Origin: JADKAV01 sp037046735 | GTDB taxonomy: Bacteria; Actinomycetota; Actinomycetes; S36-B12; UBA10799 | NCBI GenBank assembly: GCA_037046735.1 | Contig: JBAOHC010000003.1 | Span: 54,587 to 118,586 of the forward strand | DNA length: 64,000 bases | Direction of reading: 5' to 3' | Shown: one piece after another, positions 17,858 to 27,235 of the stretch | Numbering within the stretch: position 1 is the stretch's first letter | Layout of the letters: each line of letters begins with the position of its first letter | Notes under the pieces: model-generated | Database searches by the model: none | Seen by the model: only the letters and a program-made list of their open reading frames with translations | What the model was told of the DNA's origin: nothing | Translations under genes and position numbers: made by a program

Positions 17858-18376
17858 GTGTCCCGGTCCTTGAGCCCTGCCCGGTGGCTGCGTGCTGCCG
17901 TGCTGGCGGTCTCGAGCGTCGGGCTGGCAGCCGGGGGGCATCTGCTGGGGGGCGGTCACGTCGAACCAGTGTTCCTGCTCCTGCTGCTGGGGGCCGCCAC
18001 GCTGACCGGACACACTTGGCTGTCCAAGGAACGCGGACTGCTGGCGATCGCTGGCGCCGTTGTGACGGTGCAGGTCGCGGTGCATCTCGGTCTCACCTTG
18101 GGCCATGCACACGCATTGAGCGCGGCCATGGTGCTTACTCACGCGGGCGCAGCACTGCTGCTGGCAGCGTTCCTGCGAACCGGTGAGGCGCGGTTCTATG
18201 CCGCGGCGCGCCGACGCCTGCTGAACCTCTTGGTCGCGATGCGACTGTTAGCCGCCGGGCTTCCCCAGTACCTGCCGATGTCGGTGGCCCGCTGGGAAGG
18301 TCCCTCCTGCTCTCTCACAACGTGGACGCCTGCCCCGGGACAACGCCGCGGGCCACCGGCCGCTGCGACCGCTTGA
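17858..18376 (+). CDS. Membrane protein of unknown function upstream of copC
   Basis: 172 residues from a GTG at 17858. Four hydrophobic helices (about 10-30, 35-55, 62-85, 90-110), with scattered His (GHLLGGGH, HLGLTLGHAH), then a basic amphipathic stretch and a disordered Pro/Ala tail. The His-rich membrane part and position, about 40 bases before copC, suggest a metal-related role, but I recognise no family. The odd C-terminus (after about 130) may indicate a frameshift. Confidence 0.5.
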   Translation: MSRSLSPARWLRAAVLAVSSVGLAAGGHLLGGGHVEPVFLLLLLGAATLTGHTWLSKERGLLAIAGAVVTVQVAVHLGLTLGHAHALSAAMVLTHAGAALLLAAFLRTGEARFYAAARRRLLNLLVAMRLLAAGLPQYLPMSVARWEGPSCSLTTWTPAPGQRRGPPAAATA

Positions 18377-18418
18377 TCTCGCCGCTGCCCGCTTTCCCTT
18401 CCTTCCAGGAGTCGCTCA

Positions 18419-18926
18419 ATGCGTCGCATCCTGTTTGTCCTGTTTGCGTATGTGCTCCTCGCCGTGTCGCCTGCCGCGGCGCACACCGACTTGGTGTCCA
18501 GTGATCCCACTGATGGGCAGACGCTGAAGAAGCCGCCGAGCACGATCTCGCTGACGTTCGGCGAGGACCTGCTGACTGGTGGCAACCGTCTCGTCGCCCA
18601 GGACCAAGATGGCGTGGCTGTCGAGATCGGTGCACCGCAGGTGGCTGGCACCGATGCTCTCCGCGACGTGGCCGGGCAGCGCCGCCCAGGGCACGTACAC
18701 CGTCAGTTACCGCACTGTCGCCCAGGATGGGCATCCCTTGGAGGGCAAGATGCGCTTCACGATCGCGTCGCCGGCCGCCACGTCGCCGACGCCCGCCACG
18801 GCTGCCAGCCCCGCCGCTCAGACGGTGCCCGATGGGGCACCCAATCCGGCCCTGATCCTTGGCCCCCTGCTGCTCGTGGTTCTCCTAGGTGGGGCCGGTT
18901 TCTTCGTGTGGAGGTCACGTGACTAG
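18419..18926 (+). pseudogene. copC: CopC-type copper-binding protein, frameshifted
   Basis: A signal peptide is followed by AHTDLVSSDPTDGQ at the processed N-terminus; the first His is the classical copper ligand. The beta-sandwich continues (FGEDLL, GGNRLV) until about 18,655, where one extra base shifts the frame. The continuation (TYTVSYRTVAQDGHPLEGKM, with the conserved DGHP) is in the other frame and ends with a Thr/Ala/Pro linker and a C-terminal membrane helix (LILGPLLLVVLLGGAGFFVW). Full-length CopC with a C-terminal anchor is standard in actinobacteria. It overlaps copD-ctaG by 8 bases. Confidence 0.8.
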
Positions 18927-20931
18927 TGCTGTTGATGTACCGCCGAGAACCCGGAACTTGCGCTGGATCATCCCGGTCGCGGTGTTGGCCGTGGCTGGCC
19001 TCGCCGTCGGGCTCGTGGTCGGCGGCAGCACCCGGGAGGTCGTCGGCGACCAGATCGCGGGCCCCGGACCTGTCGTGGCCTGGGGGTTACCCATCTGGCG
19101 GCTGATTGCGACGGCGGCCAGCGTGCTCACCGTTGGCCTGCTCGGCTACGCCGCCGTGCTCGGGCCGCAGGGCCGCGACGGCGTGCTGTCCCAGGTGGGG
19201 CGCAGGGACGTCGTCCGCGCTGGCTGGATCGCCGTGATCTGGGCTGTCAGCAGCTTCATGACCGCCCTGTGGTCGCTGGCCTGGGCGCTCGGACAGAGCT
19301 TGCCGCAGACTCTGACGCCGAGCATGATCAGCACATTTGCCTGGTCGGTCGCGTCGGTGCGGGCCTTCCTCCTCGTGGCGCTGATCGCCGCTGGGATAGG
19401 GATCGCCTGCCTGTTCACCACGGGGGTCACCGCGGCGGCCAGTTTGATGGCGCTGTCCCTCGTGGGGATCGCGCTACCGGCGCTGACCGGACACGCTTCA
19501 TCGCTGGGCTCCCACGGAGTGGCAATGACCTCGGATGTGGTGCACGCCCTGAGCATGAGCGTGTGGGTGGGCGGTCTGGTGGTATTGCTCTTCCACGCCG
19601 TGCGCAACGATCCCGGCACGATGCGGGCAGTGCCGGTCTTCCGCACCGTGGCCACGTGGGCCGTCATCCTGCTGGCGATCTCAGGGGTCGGAGCGGCGTT
19701 CGCCCGTATGAACAGTCTGAGCGAGTTGGTGACCACCGACTTCGGGCTGCTCGTCCTCTTCAAGGTCGCCCTGCTGGGGGGCCTGCTCATCACCGCTCGC
19801 ATCCTGTCGACGAGGGTGGTCGGTGCTGGTAAGCAGGACCGGGCCACCCTGATCCGGTTCGCCAGCCTCGAGGCGCTTTTGATGGCCGCCGCCGCGGGCA
19901 TCGGTGTGGCCCTGACCCAGACCGCCTACCCACGCGTCGAGATCGAACTACCCACGCAGGCCGAGACACTGCTCGGCCAGCCCTTCCCGCCTGCACCGAC
20001 GTTTGCCAATGTCGCCCTCGGCTGGCACCTGGAACCGTTCTGGATCGGCTTGGCTGCGGTGTTCCTGGGCCTGTACCTGGCCGGCGTGATGCGGCTGCGC
20101 CGCCGCGGGGACCGCTGGCCGGTCCCGCGCACCGTCGCCTGGGTGCTGGGCTGGATCTCGATCATCTGGGCGACAAATGCCGGCATCTCGCTGTACGCGA
20201 TGGTCGCCATGAGTTGGCACATGCTCGCCCACATGGTGCTGTCCATGGTCGCCCCGATTCTGCTGGCCATGTCGGCGCCACTCACCTTGGCCTTGCGTGC
20301 CCTGCCGAACTCCCACAGCACCCGGCGGGGGCCGCGGGAGTGGATCGTCTGGGGAATGCACACGTGGCTCGCCCGATTCCTGACCCACCCGCTGTACGTG
20401 CTGTTCATCTTCACGGTGGGTCTGTACGGGCTGTACTACACGCCGCTGTTCTCCTGGTTGATGTCGAGCCATGTCGGCCACTTGGCGATGCAGATCCATT
20501 TCGTGCTGTCCGGTTACCTGTTCGCCTGGGTGGTCATCCAGACCGACCCCCTGCCCCGGTCACTGCCACCATGGGGCCGGCTCATGCTGGCGATCGTGGC
20601 GATGCTGCTGCACGCGTTCTTCGCGGTGCCGATCATGATGGCTGACATGGCCTTCGGGTCCGACTGGTACGGCCAGGTGCAACCACCATGGCTGACTGAT
20701 CTCGTCGCCGACTCCCAGAAGGCGGGGGCCATCGCGTGGGGGATCGCCGAGATCCCGACGTTCATCCTCGTGCTCGCAGTGGCCATCCAATGGGCCAGGT
20801 CCGATGATCGCGAGGCCAAGCGGCATGACCGGCGGGCCGCCCGCGACGGCGATGCCGACATGGCCGCTTACAACCAACGTCTGCGCCGCATTGCCGAACA
20901 GGACGAGAAGTATGAGAGGAGTCAGCAATGA
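18919..20931 (+). CDS. CopD - CtaG fusion membrane protein
   Basis: About 670 residues from a GTG at 18919. The N-terminal half has about eight helices and a CopD domain (TGHASSLGSHGVAMTSDVVH, with conserved His). The C-terminal half is a CtaG/caa3 assembly domain with six to seven helices and His-containing segments (SWHMLAHMV, QIHFVLSGYLF, LLHAFFAVPIMM). CopD imports copper with CopC; CtaG helps deliver Cu to cytochrome c oxidase. The fusion is known from actinobacteria and fits the flanking copC and sco1. The C-terminus is basic and cytoplasmic. Confidence 0.88.
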   Translation: MTSAVDVPPRTRNLRWIIPVAVLAVAGLAVGLVVGGSTREVVGDQIAGPGPVVAWGLPIWRLIATAASVLTVGLLGYAAVLGPQGRDGVLSQVGRRDVVRAGWIAVIWAVSSFMTALWSLAWALGQSLPQTLTPSMISTFAWSVASVRAFLLVALIAAGIGIACLFTTGVTAAASLMALSLVGIALPALTGHASSLGSHGVAMTSDVVHALSMSVWVGGLVVLLFHAVRNDPGTMRAVPVFRTVATWAVILLAISGVGAAFARMNSLSELVTTDFGLLVLFKVALLGGLLITARILSTRVVGAGKQDRATLIRFASLEALLMAAAAGIGVALTQTAYPRVEIELPTQAETLLGQPFPPAPTFANVALGWHLEPFWIGLAAVFLGLYLAGVMRLRRRGDRWPVPRTVAWVLGWISIIWATNAGISLYAMVAMSWHMLAHMVLSMVAPILLAMSAPLTLALRALPNSHSTRRGPREWIVWGMHTWLARFLTHPLYVLFIFTVGLYGLYYTPLFSWLMSSHVGHLAMQIHFVLSGYLFAWVVIQTDPLPRSLPPWGRLMLAIVAMLLHAFFAVPIMMADMAFGSDWYGQVQPPWLTDLVADSQKAGAIAWGIAEIPTFILVLAVAIQWARSDDREAKRHDRRAARDGDADMAAYNQRLRRIAEQDEKYERSQQ

Positions 20932-21551
20932 GGGGCCACGCCGCGATTGCACTGGTAGTCCTCGCCCTTGGTGGCTGTGCCAGTAGTGAAGAGATGCCAG
21001 CCTTCACTGTCGCCAGTCCGACGACGACTAGCGCGTTCCTGGGCACCACGCTGGACAAGCCCATGCCGCAGCCGGACGTCACGCTGACCGATACCGCAGG
21101 TAAGCCGTTCAACATCGCCGAGGACACCAACGGCAAGGTGGTGGCCCTGTACATCGGCTACACGAACTGTCCGGACGTCTGCCCGACCACGATGGCCGAC
21201 CTCAGCGTCGCGATGGGCTCACTTCCCGACAGCGTCACCGAACAGATCGACGTCGTCATGATCACCTCTGATCCCGAGCGGGACACCCCAGCCCGGCTGG
21301 GCAAGTGGCTCGGATCGTTCTCCTACGACGCGATCGGGCTCAGCGGTCCCTACCCCAAGATTCAGCAGGCGGCCAAGAGCGTCGGGGTCTTCCTGGAGCC
21401 GCCGAAGAAGAACCCTGATGGCAGCGTCACCGTCGAACACGGCGCCCAGGTGATCCTCTTCGGCAAGGACGGTACATCCGACCTGATATTCACCTCGGGC
21501 TTCGCGCCCGCGGATGTCGCCCACGATTTGCAGGTTCTGGTCAACGAATAG
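20928..21551 (+). CDS. sco1: Sco1/SenC lipoprotein, copper chaperone
   Basis: 207 residues. The lipobox LGGC puts the lipidated Cys at 17, followed by a thioredoxin-fold domain with the Sco CxxxC motif (C81-PDV-C85) and a conserved His in VEHGAQV (about 167), the third Cu ligand. It loads the CuA site of cytochrome c oxidase or acts as a thiol reductant there. It overlaps the CopD-CtaG stop by 4 bases (ATGA). Confidence 0.92.
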   Translation: MRGHAAIALVVLALGGCASSEEMPAFTVASPTTTSAFLGTTLDKPMPQPDVTLTDTAGKPFNIAEDTNGKVVALYIGYTNCPDVCPTTMADLSVAMGSLPDSVTEQIDVVMITSDPERDTPARLGKWLGSFSYDAIGLSGPYPKIQQAAKSVGVFLEPPKKNPDGSVTVEHGAQVILFGKDGTSDLIFTSGFAPADVAHDLQVLVNE

Positions 21552-21559
21552 GGGAAAAC

Positions 21560-22048
21560 ATGAGGAAGATCGCACTTGTCGGCATCGCTGTGTTGGCGCT
21601 GGCCGGCTGTTCGAGCAGTTCCGGAGACACAGTGACCGAGTCGACATCGCCGAGTCCGGTCATGACAGCGAGCCCGGCGGGGGCCATCGAGGTCGCCGAC
21701 GCGTACATCATGACCAACGGTGATGTGGCCGGGATGTTCGCCGAAGTCAGCAACGACGGTGAGCAGGCGGTCAGGCTCACGGGGGGATCGGCGGCAAATG
21801 TGGGGATGGTGCAGATCCACGAGTACATCAAAGAGGGCACCAAAGAGGTCATGAAGGAGGTCCCCGGCGGCTTGGAGGTCCCCGCCGGTGGAACCGTCGA
21901 GCTCATGCCGGGGTCCTATCACGTGATGCTGATGAACGTGACCGCCGACTGGCAACCGGGCGACGAGGTCATGGTGACGCTTGACTTCGACAATGGCGAG
22001 CAGGTGCAGGTGGAGGCCGAGGTGCAGCAGCGGGAGGGCATGCAGTGA
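21560..22048 (+). CDS. PCu(A)C periplasmic copper chaperone
   Basis: 162 residues; lipobox LAGC (Cys about 17), a Ser/Thr linker and a cupredoxin-like PCuAC domain (PF04314, formerly DUF461). The pattern is VQIHEYIKEG, then MKEVPGG, then MPGSYHVMLMNV, giving the His and Met ligands of the H(M)x10Mx21HxM site. PCuAC delivers Cu(I) to the CuA centre with Sco1, which is encoded 8 bases upstream. GGGGAAA precedes the ATG. Confidence 0.9.
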   Translation: MRKIALVGIAVLALAGCSSSSGDTVTESTSPSPVMTASPAGAIEVADAYIMTNGDVAGMFAEVSNDGEQAVRLTGGSAANVGMVQIHEYIKEGTKEVMKEVPGGLEVPAGGTVELMPGSYHVMLMNVTADWQPGDEVMVTLDFDNGEQVQVEAEVQQREGMQ

Positions 22049-23177
22049 CCGTCTCGCGGCGCAGTGTGCTGGCCGGTGGTGTGCTCGCCGGTACGGCCGC
22101 CGCGGTCGGCACCGGCGTGGTGTGGTCGCAGCGGCAGGACGATCCCGTCGACAGCCAGACGGTGCCCTTCTATGGCGAGCCCATCAAGCCGGGATCGCCA
22201 CTGCGGCGCAGGAGCGGGTGGAGGTCGTCTCCTTGGATCTCACCACCACTTCGCCCGCCCCGGTCGTGGAGCTGTTCAGGACCTGGACGGCGCTGGCTGC
22301 CAGCGGCTTCCAGCAGACCCCCGATGCCGACCTCTTCGCAACCCCGGCCCGGCTGACCGCGACGTGGGGGATCGGGCCCGGCTTTCTGCCCGCCCTGGGG
22401 CTTGCGCGCTTGCAGCCAGACGGGCTGGCCGACCTCCCTGCCTTCAGCAAGGATCAGTTGCAGAAACGCTGGACGGGTGGGGACCTGTTCCTGCAGGTCG
22501 GCGCTGACGACGCGGTCGTAGCCGCGACCGCTGCTCGGCATCTGGTGGCTGCCGCCGACGGGGTGGCCGCCCTGCGCTGGTGGCAGCGAGGATTCTCATC
22601 CCCCACACGCCGTAACCTCATGGGCCAGATCGATGGGACAGCAAATCTCGCTGCCGACGACGCCCGGTTCGCCCAAACCGTGTGGTCTGGCGACACCCAG
22701 CCCGACTGGCTGCGCGGCGGGTCATATGTCGCGGTCCGTCGTATCCGGATGTTGCTCGAGGAGTGGAACGCGCAGACGGTCGAGCAGCAGGAGGCGGTGA
22801 TCGGGCGGTTCAAGGACTCGGGGGCGCCGTTCACCGGCACGGCCGAGACGGATCCGGTGGATCTGTCAGCGCAGACCGCGCAGCTGGAACTGGTGATCCC
22901 GGCGGATGCGCACGCGCGGCTGTCCAACCCGGAGAACACCCGGGGGGCACGCATCCAGCGGCGCAGTTTCTCCTACGACGACGGTTCGGATGGGGCGGGC
23001 CTGCTCTTCATGGCGTGGCAGGCCGATCCGCGCACCGGTTTCATCCCGGTGCAGGCACGTCTCGACGTGGGCGACGCGCTGAACCGGTTCACGGTGGCGC
23101 AGGGCAGCGCATTGTTCGCCTGCTTCCCCGGATGTGAGGAGGGTGGGTACGTGGGTCAAACGCTCTTCGAGACGTAA
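22045..23177 (+). pseudogene. Dyp-type haem peroxidase (EfeB-like), frameshifted
   Basis: The GTG/ATG region at 22045 overlaps the PCuAC stop. The N-terminus is a Tat signal (SRRSVLAGGVLAG). At about 22,180 (GAGCCCATC) one C appears to be missing; adding it restores GEPHQAGIATAAQ, the usual start of the Dyp fold. The rest is intact: MGQIDGTANL (the GxxDG haem motif), ADAHARLSNP (proximal His), RRSFSYDDG and FACFPGC. Exported Dyp peroxidases oxidise dyes or haem and, in EfeUOB, help ferrous iron uptake. Here the partner genes are copper-related, and no efeO or efeU is seen. Confidence 0.8.
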
Positions 23178-23223
23178 CGTCACTTGCTCGGTGCGGGCGT
23201 TGGATGTGTGTCACGCTGAAGAC

Positions 23224-23655
23224 ATGCAGCAGGATGCCGATCCCCGCCCCATCCGTGGTGGCGCTTTCGACTTCCGCGGACCCGCCATCCCGGAGTACGC
23301 CCCCGAACGCGACCACGAGCCCGACCCAGGTGAAGTGGTCTGGGCCTGGGTCCCGTTCGAGGAGGATCCCAGTCAGGGCAAGGACCGCCCGCTGGCGGTC
23401 GTCGGCCGGGTGCAGGACAAGCCTGACGAGCTGGTCTGCTTTCTGCTGTCCAGCAAGGATCACGCCACCGATGATGAGTGGGTGCTCATCGGAACCGGCG
23501 ATTGGGATTCTGCACACAGGCCATCCTGGGCCAACATCGCCCGGCCGCTTGCCGTGACTCCGGAATCCGTGCGCCGAGAGGGCGGCATGCTCTCGCGTGA
23601 GCAGTTCGATGCCGTGGTCGACGCCGCGCGTCGCAGGTTCCCGCCGAAGAGTTGA
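23224..23655 (+). CDS. PemK/MazF-like domain protein
   Basis: 143 residues from the ATG at 23224. The core GEVVWAWVPFEEDPSQGKDR followed by PLAVVGR matches the first strands of PemK/MazF-type toxins (G-E-V-V-W, D/G-K-x-R-P). A C-terminal region (LSREQFDAVVDAARRRF) follows. No antitoxin gene is adjacent, so a free-standing toxin-like regulator or a housekeeping homologue is more likely than a TA pair. Soluble, no signal peptide. Confidence 0.6.
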   Translation: MQQDADPRPIRGGAFDFRGPAIPEYAPERDHEPDPGEVVWAWVPFEEDPSQGKDRPLAVVGRVQDKPDELVCFLLSSKDHATDDEWVLIGTGDWDSAHRPSWANIARPLAVTPESVRREGGMLSREQFDAVVDAARRRFPPKS

Positions 23656-23661
23656 CGGGCT

Positions 23662-25060
23662 CTACAGGATCTGCCAGGCGCGGGTGAGCGCGTCGCGCAG
23701 GATCTGCTCGACCTCGTCGAAGTGTGACTGGTCGCAGATCAGGGGCGGAGCGAGCTGGATCACGGGGTCGCCGCGGTCGTCGGCGCGGCAGTAGAGACCG
23801 GCGTCGAAGAGCGCCTTCGACAGGAAGCCCCGCAGCAAACGCTCGCTCTCCTGATCGTCGAAGGTCAACTTCGTCTGCTTGTCCTTGACCAGTTCGATCC
23901 CGTAGAAGAAGCCGGCGCCGCGCACGTCACCCACGATGGGCAGGTCGCGCAGCCGCTCCAAGGTGGCGCGGAACCCGTCCTCCGTCGCGCGTACATGGGC
24001 CATGATGCCTTCGTCAGCCATCAGATCGAGATTCGCCAGGGCGACGGCGGCGCCCAACGGGGTGGCCACCCCAGGTGTACCCATGCAGGAACATGTTGTC
24101 CCCGTGGGCGAACGGCTCGAACAGGCGGTCAGAGGCGATCATCGCGCCCATAGGGACGTACCCGCTGGTCATCCCTTTGGCGCAGGTGATCACATCGGGG
24201 GTCACCCCGTAGCGGTTCATCGCGAAGTAGTCGCCGATCCTGCCGAAGCTGGTGATCGTCTCGTCGGCGACCATCAGCACGTCGTAGGTGTCACAGATCT
24301 CGCGCACTCGTTGCAGGTATCCCGGCGGCGGTGGGAAGCAGCCGCCGGAGTTCTGCACGGGTTCCAGGAACACCGCCGCCACCGATTCCGGCCCCTCGAG
24401 TTCGATGGCCACCGCGATCTGCTCCGCTGCCCACAGCCCGAAAGCGTGCTCGTCGTCGGCATGGATCGGCGCCCGGTAGAAGTTCGTGTTGGGGACCTTG
24501 TGGGTTCCCGGGACCAGCGGCTCGAAGGGGATCTTCGCGGCCGGGATACCGGTGATGCTCAAAGCGCCCTGCGGTGTGCCGTGGTAGGCGACGGCTCGGC
24601 TGATCACCTTGTACTTCTCCGGCTTGCCGGTGATTCGGAAGTACTGTTTGGCCAGTTTCCAGGCCGACTCCACCGCTTCCCCGCCGCCGGAGGTGAAGAA
24701 GACGCGGTTGAGATCGCCCGGCGCCAGTTCGGCCAGGCGTGCGGCCAGCTCCACGGCCTTCGGCGTGGCGTACGACCAGATCGGGAAGTGCGCCAGAGTG
24801 CGGGCCTGGTCCGCGGCGGCATCTGCCAGTTCAGTGCGGCCGTGGCCCATCATCACGGTGAAGAGACCGGAGAGGCCGTCAAAGTAGCGCTTGCCCTCAT
24901 CGTCGAAGATGTACGGGCCCTCGCCGCGCACGATGATCGGGACGTGCTCGTCGGCTTTGTAGACGGAATGCCGCGTGAAGTGCATCCAAAGGTGGCGTCG
25001 GGCGAGATTGGCAATCGGGTCGTCGCCAGGCTCAGTCACGAATTGCGGAGTGCTGGTCAT
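23662..25060 (-). pseudogene. Class III aminotransferase (putrescine/omega-amino type), frameshifted
   Basis: A PLP class III transaminase of about 465 residues: SGGGEAVESAWKLAKQYFR, the YHGTPQGA phosphate-site region, DETITSFGR, and the Schiff-base Lys in ITCAKGMTSGYVPMG. Near 24,060 the minus strand reads CACCCCGTT, where CACCCGTT would continue the frame (GYTWGGHPLGAAVALAN); one extra C splits the gene, and the C-terminal 140 residues lie in the other frame. It is closest by motif to SpuC-like putrescine:pyruvate or omega-amino transaminases. It is downstream of, and overlaps, an Lrp-type regulator. Confidence 0.82.
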
Positions 25061-25509
25061 GTGTGCCCCATTGGTAGGTTTGCTTGTGAATCTTGAAGTA
25101 CATATAGGTCTGCGCGTGCCGGACGCCCGCGATCGCGCGGATGCGGTTGAGCAGAGTCGAACAGGTGCTCGTCGTGGGTGGCGAACACCTCAGCCAGCAG
25201 GTCGATCCCGCCGGCCGTACTCACCAAGTAGTCAACCTCGTCGATCTGCGCGATCTTCTCCGCGGCGACCTGCACATCGCCGTCGACGTTGATGGCGATC
25301 ATGGCGGCCCGCGGGTATCCCATCTGGATCTGATCGGTGACGGCCACAATCTGGATGACGCTGGTGTCGAGCATCCGCCGGACGCGTTGGCGCACGGCCG
25401 CCTCCGACAGCCCCACCTCCTTGGCGATATCGGCGTAGGCCCGCCGTCCATCGACCTGCAGTAGTTGGATGATGGCGCGGTTGGTGTCGTCCAGCGTCAT
25501 TTCGCTCAC
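25032..25509 (-). pseudogene. Lrp/AsnC family regulator, frameshifted near 3' end
   Basis: From a GTG at 25509 (or ATG at 25500): MTLDDTNRAIIQLLQVDGRR, an AsnC-type winged helix with SEAAVRQRVRRM as recognition helix, then the RAM ligand-binding domain. At about 25,155 one extra base shifts the frame; the alternative frame restores LLNRIRAIAGVRHAQTYMY and a normal C-terminus ending at 25,032. It overlaps the aminotransferase start by 29 bases and is divergent from the aldehyde dehydrogenase. It is therefore the likely local regulator, perhaps responding to an amine or amino acid. Confidence 0.82.
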
Positions 25510-25644
25510 GCTCTGGATTCTCCCCCAGAACCGAAGGTGGGGGCAATGATTTCCGTACTTTCGGCTGGTGTTTGCTGCTGATTTCGTTGTGAGTGGGCGA
25601 CAGAACCCCATGCAAATGGATACTCTGAGAAACCCCGCAGCCGA

Positions 25645-27099
25645 ATGGAGTCTGAGCAAATGCGCGAAGTCAGCAACCTGGTCAACGGAGTCATGCAGCC
25701 GGGCGAGGGGTCGGTGATGGACCTGGTCAATCCGACCACCGGAGAGGTGTTCGGACAGGCACCGATCTCCACCGAAGCCGATGTCAACGCCGCTGTCATA
25801 GCGGCGCGTGACGCCTTCGCCGGTTGGCGCGACAGCACCCCCAGTACGCGGCAGAAGGCCATGCTTGCCATCGCCGATCTCATCGAGGCCAACGCCGACG
25901 AGCTGGTGGCGCTGGAGAGTGAGAACACCGGCAAGCCGATCGCGGTCACCATGGCTGAAGAGGTCCCGCCGATGGTGGACCAGATCCGGTTCTTCGCAGG
26001 CGCAGCGCGGGTGCTGGAGGGCCGGTCGGCAGGCGAGTACATGTCCGGCTTCACCTCGATGATCCGGCGTGAGCCGATCGGGGTCATCGCCCAGGTCACG
26101 CCGTGGAACTACCCGCTCATGATGGCGGTCTGGAAGTTCGCCCCGGCCATCGCCGCGGGTAACGCCGTCGTGCTCAAGCCGTCCGACACGACACCGGTAT
26201 CGACGGTGCGGCTTGCGCAGATGATCGCCGAGGCGGAGATCCTGCCGCCGGGTGTTTTCAACGTGATCGCCGGAGATCGCGACACCGGCCGGTTGCTCGT
26301 CGGTCATCCCGGCGTGGATATGGCCGCCATCACCGGGTCGGTGCGCGCGGGTATCCAGGTTGCTGAGGAAGCCTCGAAGATGGTCAAGCGGGTGCACCTC
26401 GAACTCGGTGGCAAAGCTCCCGTCGTGGTCTTCGACGATGCTGACCCGGCCAAGGCGGCCGAGTGGTTGGCTGTCGCCGGGTACTTCAACGCGGGCCAGG
26501 ACTGCACCGCCGCCACCCGGGTGCTGGTCCAAGACGGGTTGCACGACGACTTCGTGGCTGCGCTCGCGGAGCAGGCGGCGGCAACCACCACCACCTTCGC
26601 CAACGGCCCCGCCGACGAGGATGCGCTGGTGCCCCCGCTGAACAACTCCGCACAGTTCGAGAAGGTGCTCGGATTCCTGGACCGCAAGCCAGCGCACGCC
26701 AACATCGCGGCCGGGGGAGCCCGGCAAGGCGACCGCGGCTACTTCCTGGAGCCCACCGTGGTGGTGGACATGCAGCAGGATGACGAGATGATCCAGAACG
26801 AGATCTTCGGCCCGGTCATGACCGTCCAGCGGTTCAGTGACGAGGCGAAAGCCATCGAGTGGGCCAACGGCGTGCCGTACGGTCTGGCCTCCAGCGTGTG
26901 GACCGAAAACCATGGGCGTGCATTGCGCATGGCCAAGGCCCTGGACTTCGGCACGGTGTGGATCAATACGCATATTCCGCTCGTGGCCGAGATGCCGCAC
27001 GGAGGTTTCAAGCACTCGGGCTACGGCAAGGACCTCTCGATGTACGGCCTGGAGGACTACACCCGCATCAAGCACGTGATGTCCGCGCTGGACGAGTAG
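25645..27099 (+). CDS. Gamma-aminobutyraldehyde dehydrogenase-like
   Basis: 484 residues, full-length aldehyde dehydrogenase. Visible motifs: TPWNYPLMM, the NAD-binding TGSVRAGIQ, LELGGKAP with the general-base Glu (about 252), and FNAGQDCTAATR with nucleophile Cys about 287. The GQDCTA context is typical of 4-aminobutyraldehyde dehydrogenases (PatD/YdcW type), which oxidise 4-aminobutanal to GABA. With the neighbouring transaminases it suggests the chain putrescine, aminobutanal, GABA, succinate semialdehyde. Divergent from the Lrp regulator, leaving a 135-base control region. Confidence 0.85.
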   Translation: MESEQMREVSNLVNGVMQPGEGSVMDLVNPTTGEVFGQAPISTEADVNAAVIAARDAFAGWRDSTPSTRQKAMLAIADLIEANADELVALESENTGKPIAVTMAEEVPPMVDQIRFFAGAARVLEGRSAGEYMSGFTSMIRREPIGVIAQVTPWNYPLMMAVWKFAPAIAAGNAVVLKPSDTTPVSTVRLAQMIAEAEILPPGVFNVIAGDRDTGRLLVGHPGVDMAAITGSVRAGIQVAEEASKMVKRVHLELGGKAPVVVFDDADPAKAAEWLAVAGYFNAGQDCTAATRVLVQDGLHDDFVAALAEQAAATTTTFANGPADEDALVPPLNNSAQFEKVLGFLDRKPAHANIAAGGARQGDRGYFLEPTVVVDMQQDDEMIQNEIFGPVMTVQRFSDEAKAIEWANGVPYGLASSVWTENHGRALRMAKALDFGTVWINTHIPLVAEMPHGGFKHSGYGKDLSMYGLEDYTRIKHVMSALDE

Positions 27100-27106
27100 T
27101 TTCCGT

Positions 27107-27159
27107 CACGTTGGTTCACTTTCCGCTGTGAGGCTCATGGCGGAAAGTGAACCAACGTG
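27107..27159. terminator. Perfect 20-bp inverted repeat between convergent genes
   Basis: CACGTTGGTTCACTTTCCGC (27,107-27,126) and its exact complement (27,140-27,159) flank a 13-base loop. It lies 8 bases past the aldehyde dehydrogenase stop and about 80 bases from the permease stop, suiting a bidirectional terminator. No T-tract. Confidence 0.65.
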
Positions 27160-27182
27160 TCGTAAGCGGCGCCGGTCGGTCG

Positions 27183-27230
27183 GCACCGGGGCCGTTGTTG
27201 CTGCGACCCGCCGTGGCAAATCGCGAACGC
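27183..27230 (+). repeat. Dispersed intergenic repeat, copy D
   Basis: GTTGTTGCTGCGACCCGCCG followed by TGGCAAATCGCGAACG: the most diverged of four copies (A, B, C elsewhere). It sits between the hairpin and the permease gene. Confidence 0.5.
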
Positions 27231-27235
27231 GGCGC

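Noticed and set aside
23224..23655. Toxin-antitoxin module with the PemK-like gene
   Set aside because: No small antitoxin gene lies next to it; the neighbours are the Dyp gene and a convergent aminotransferase.
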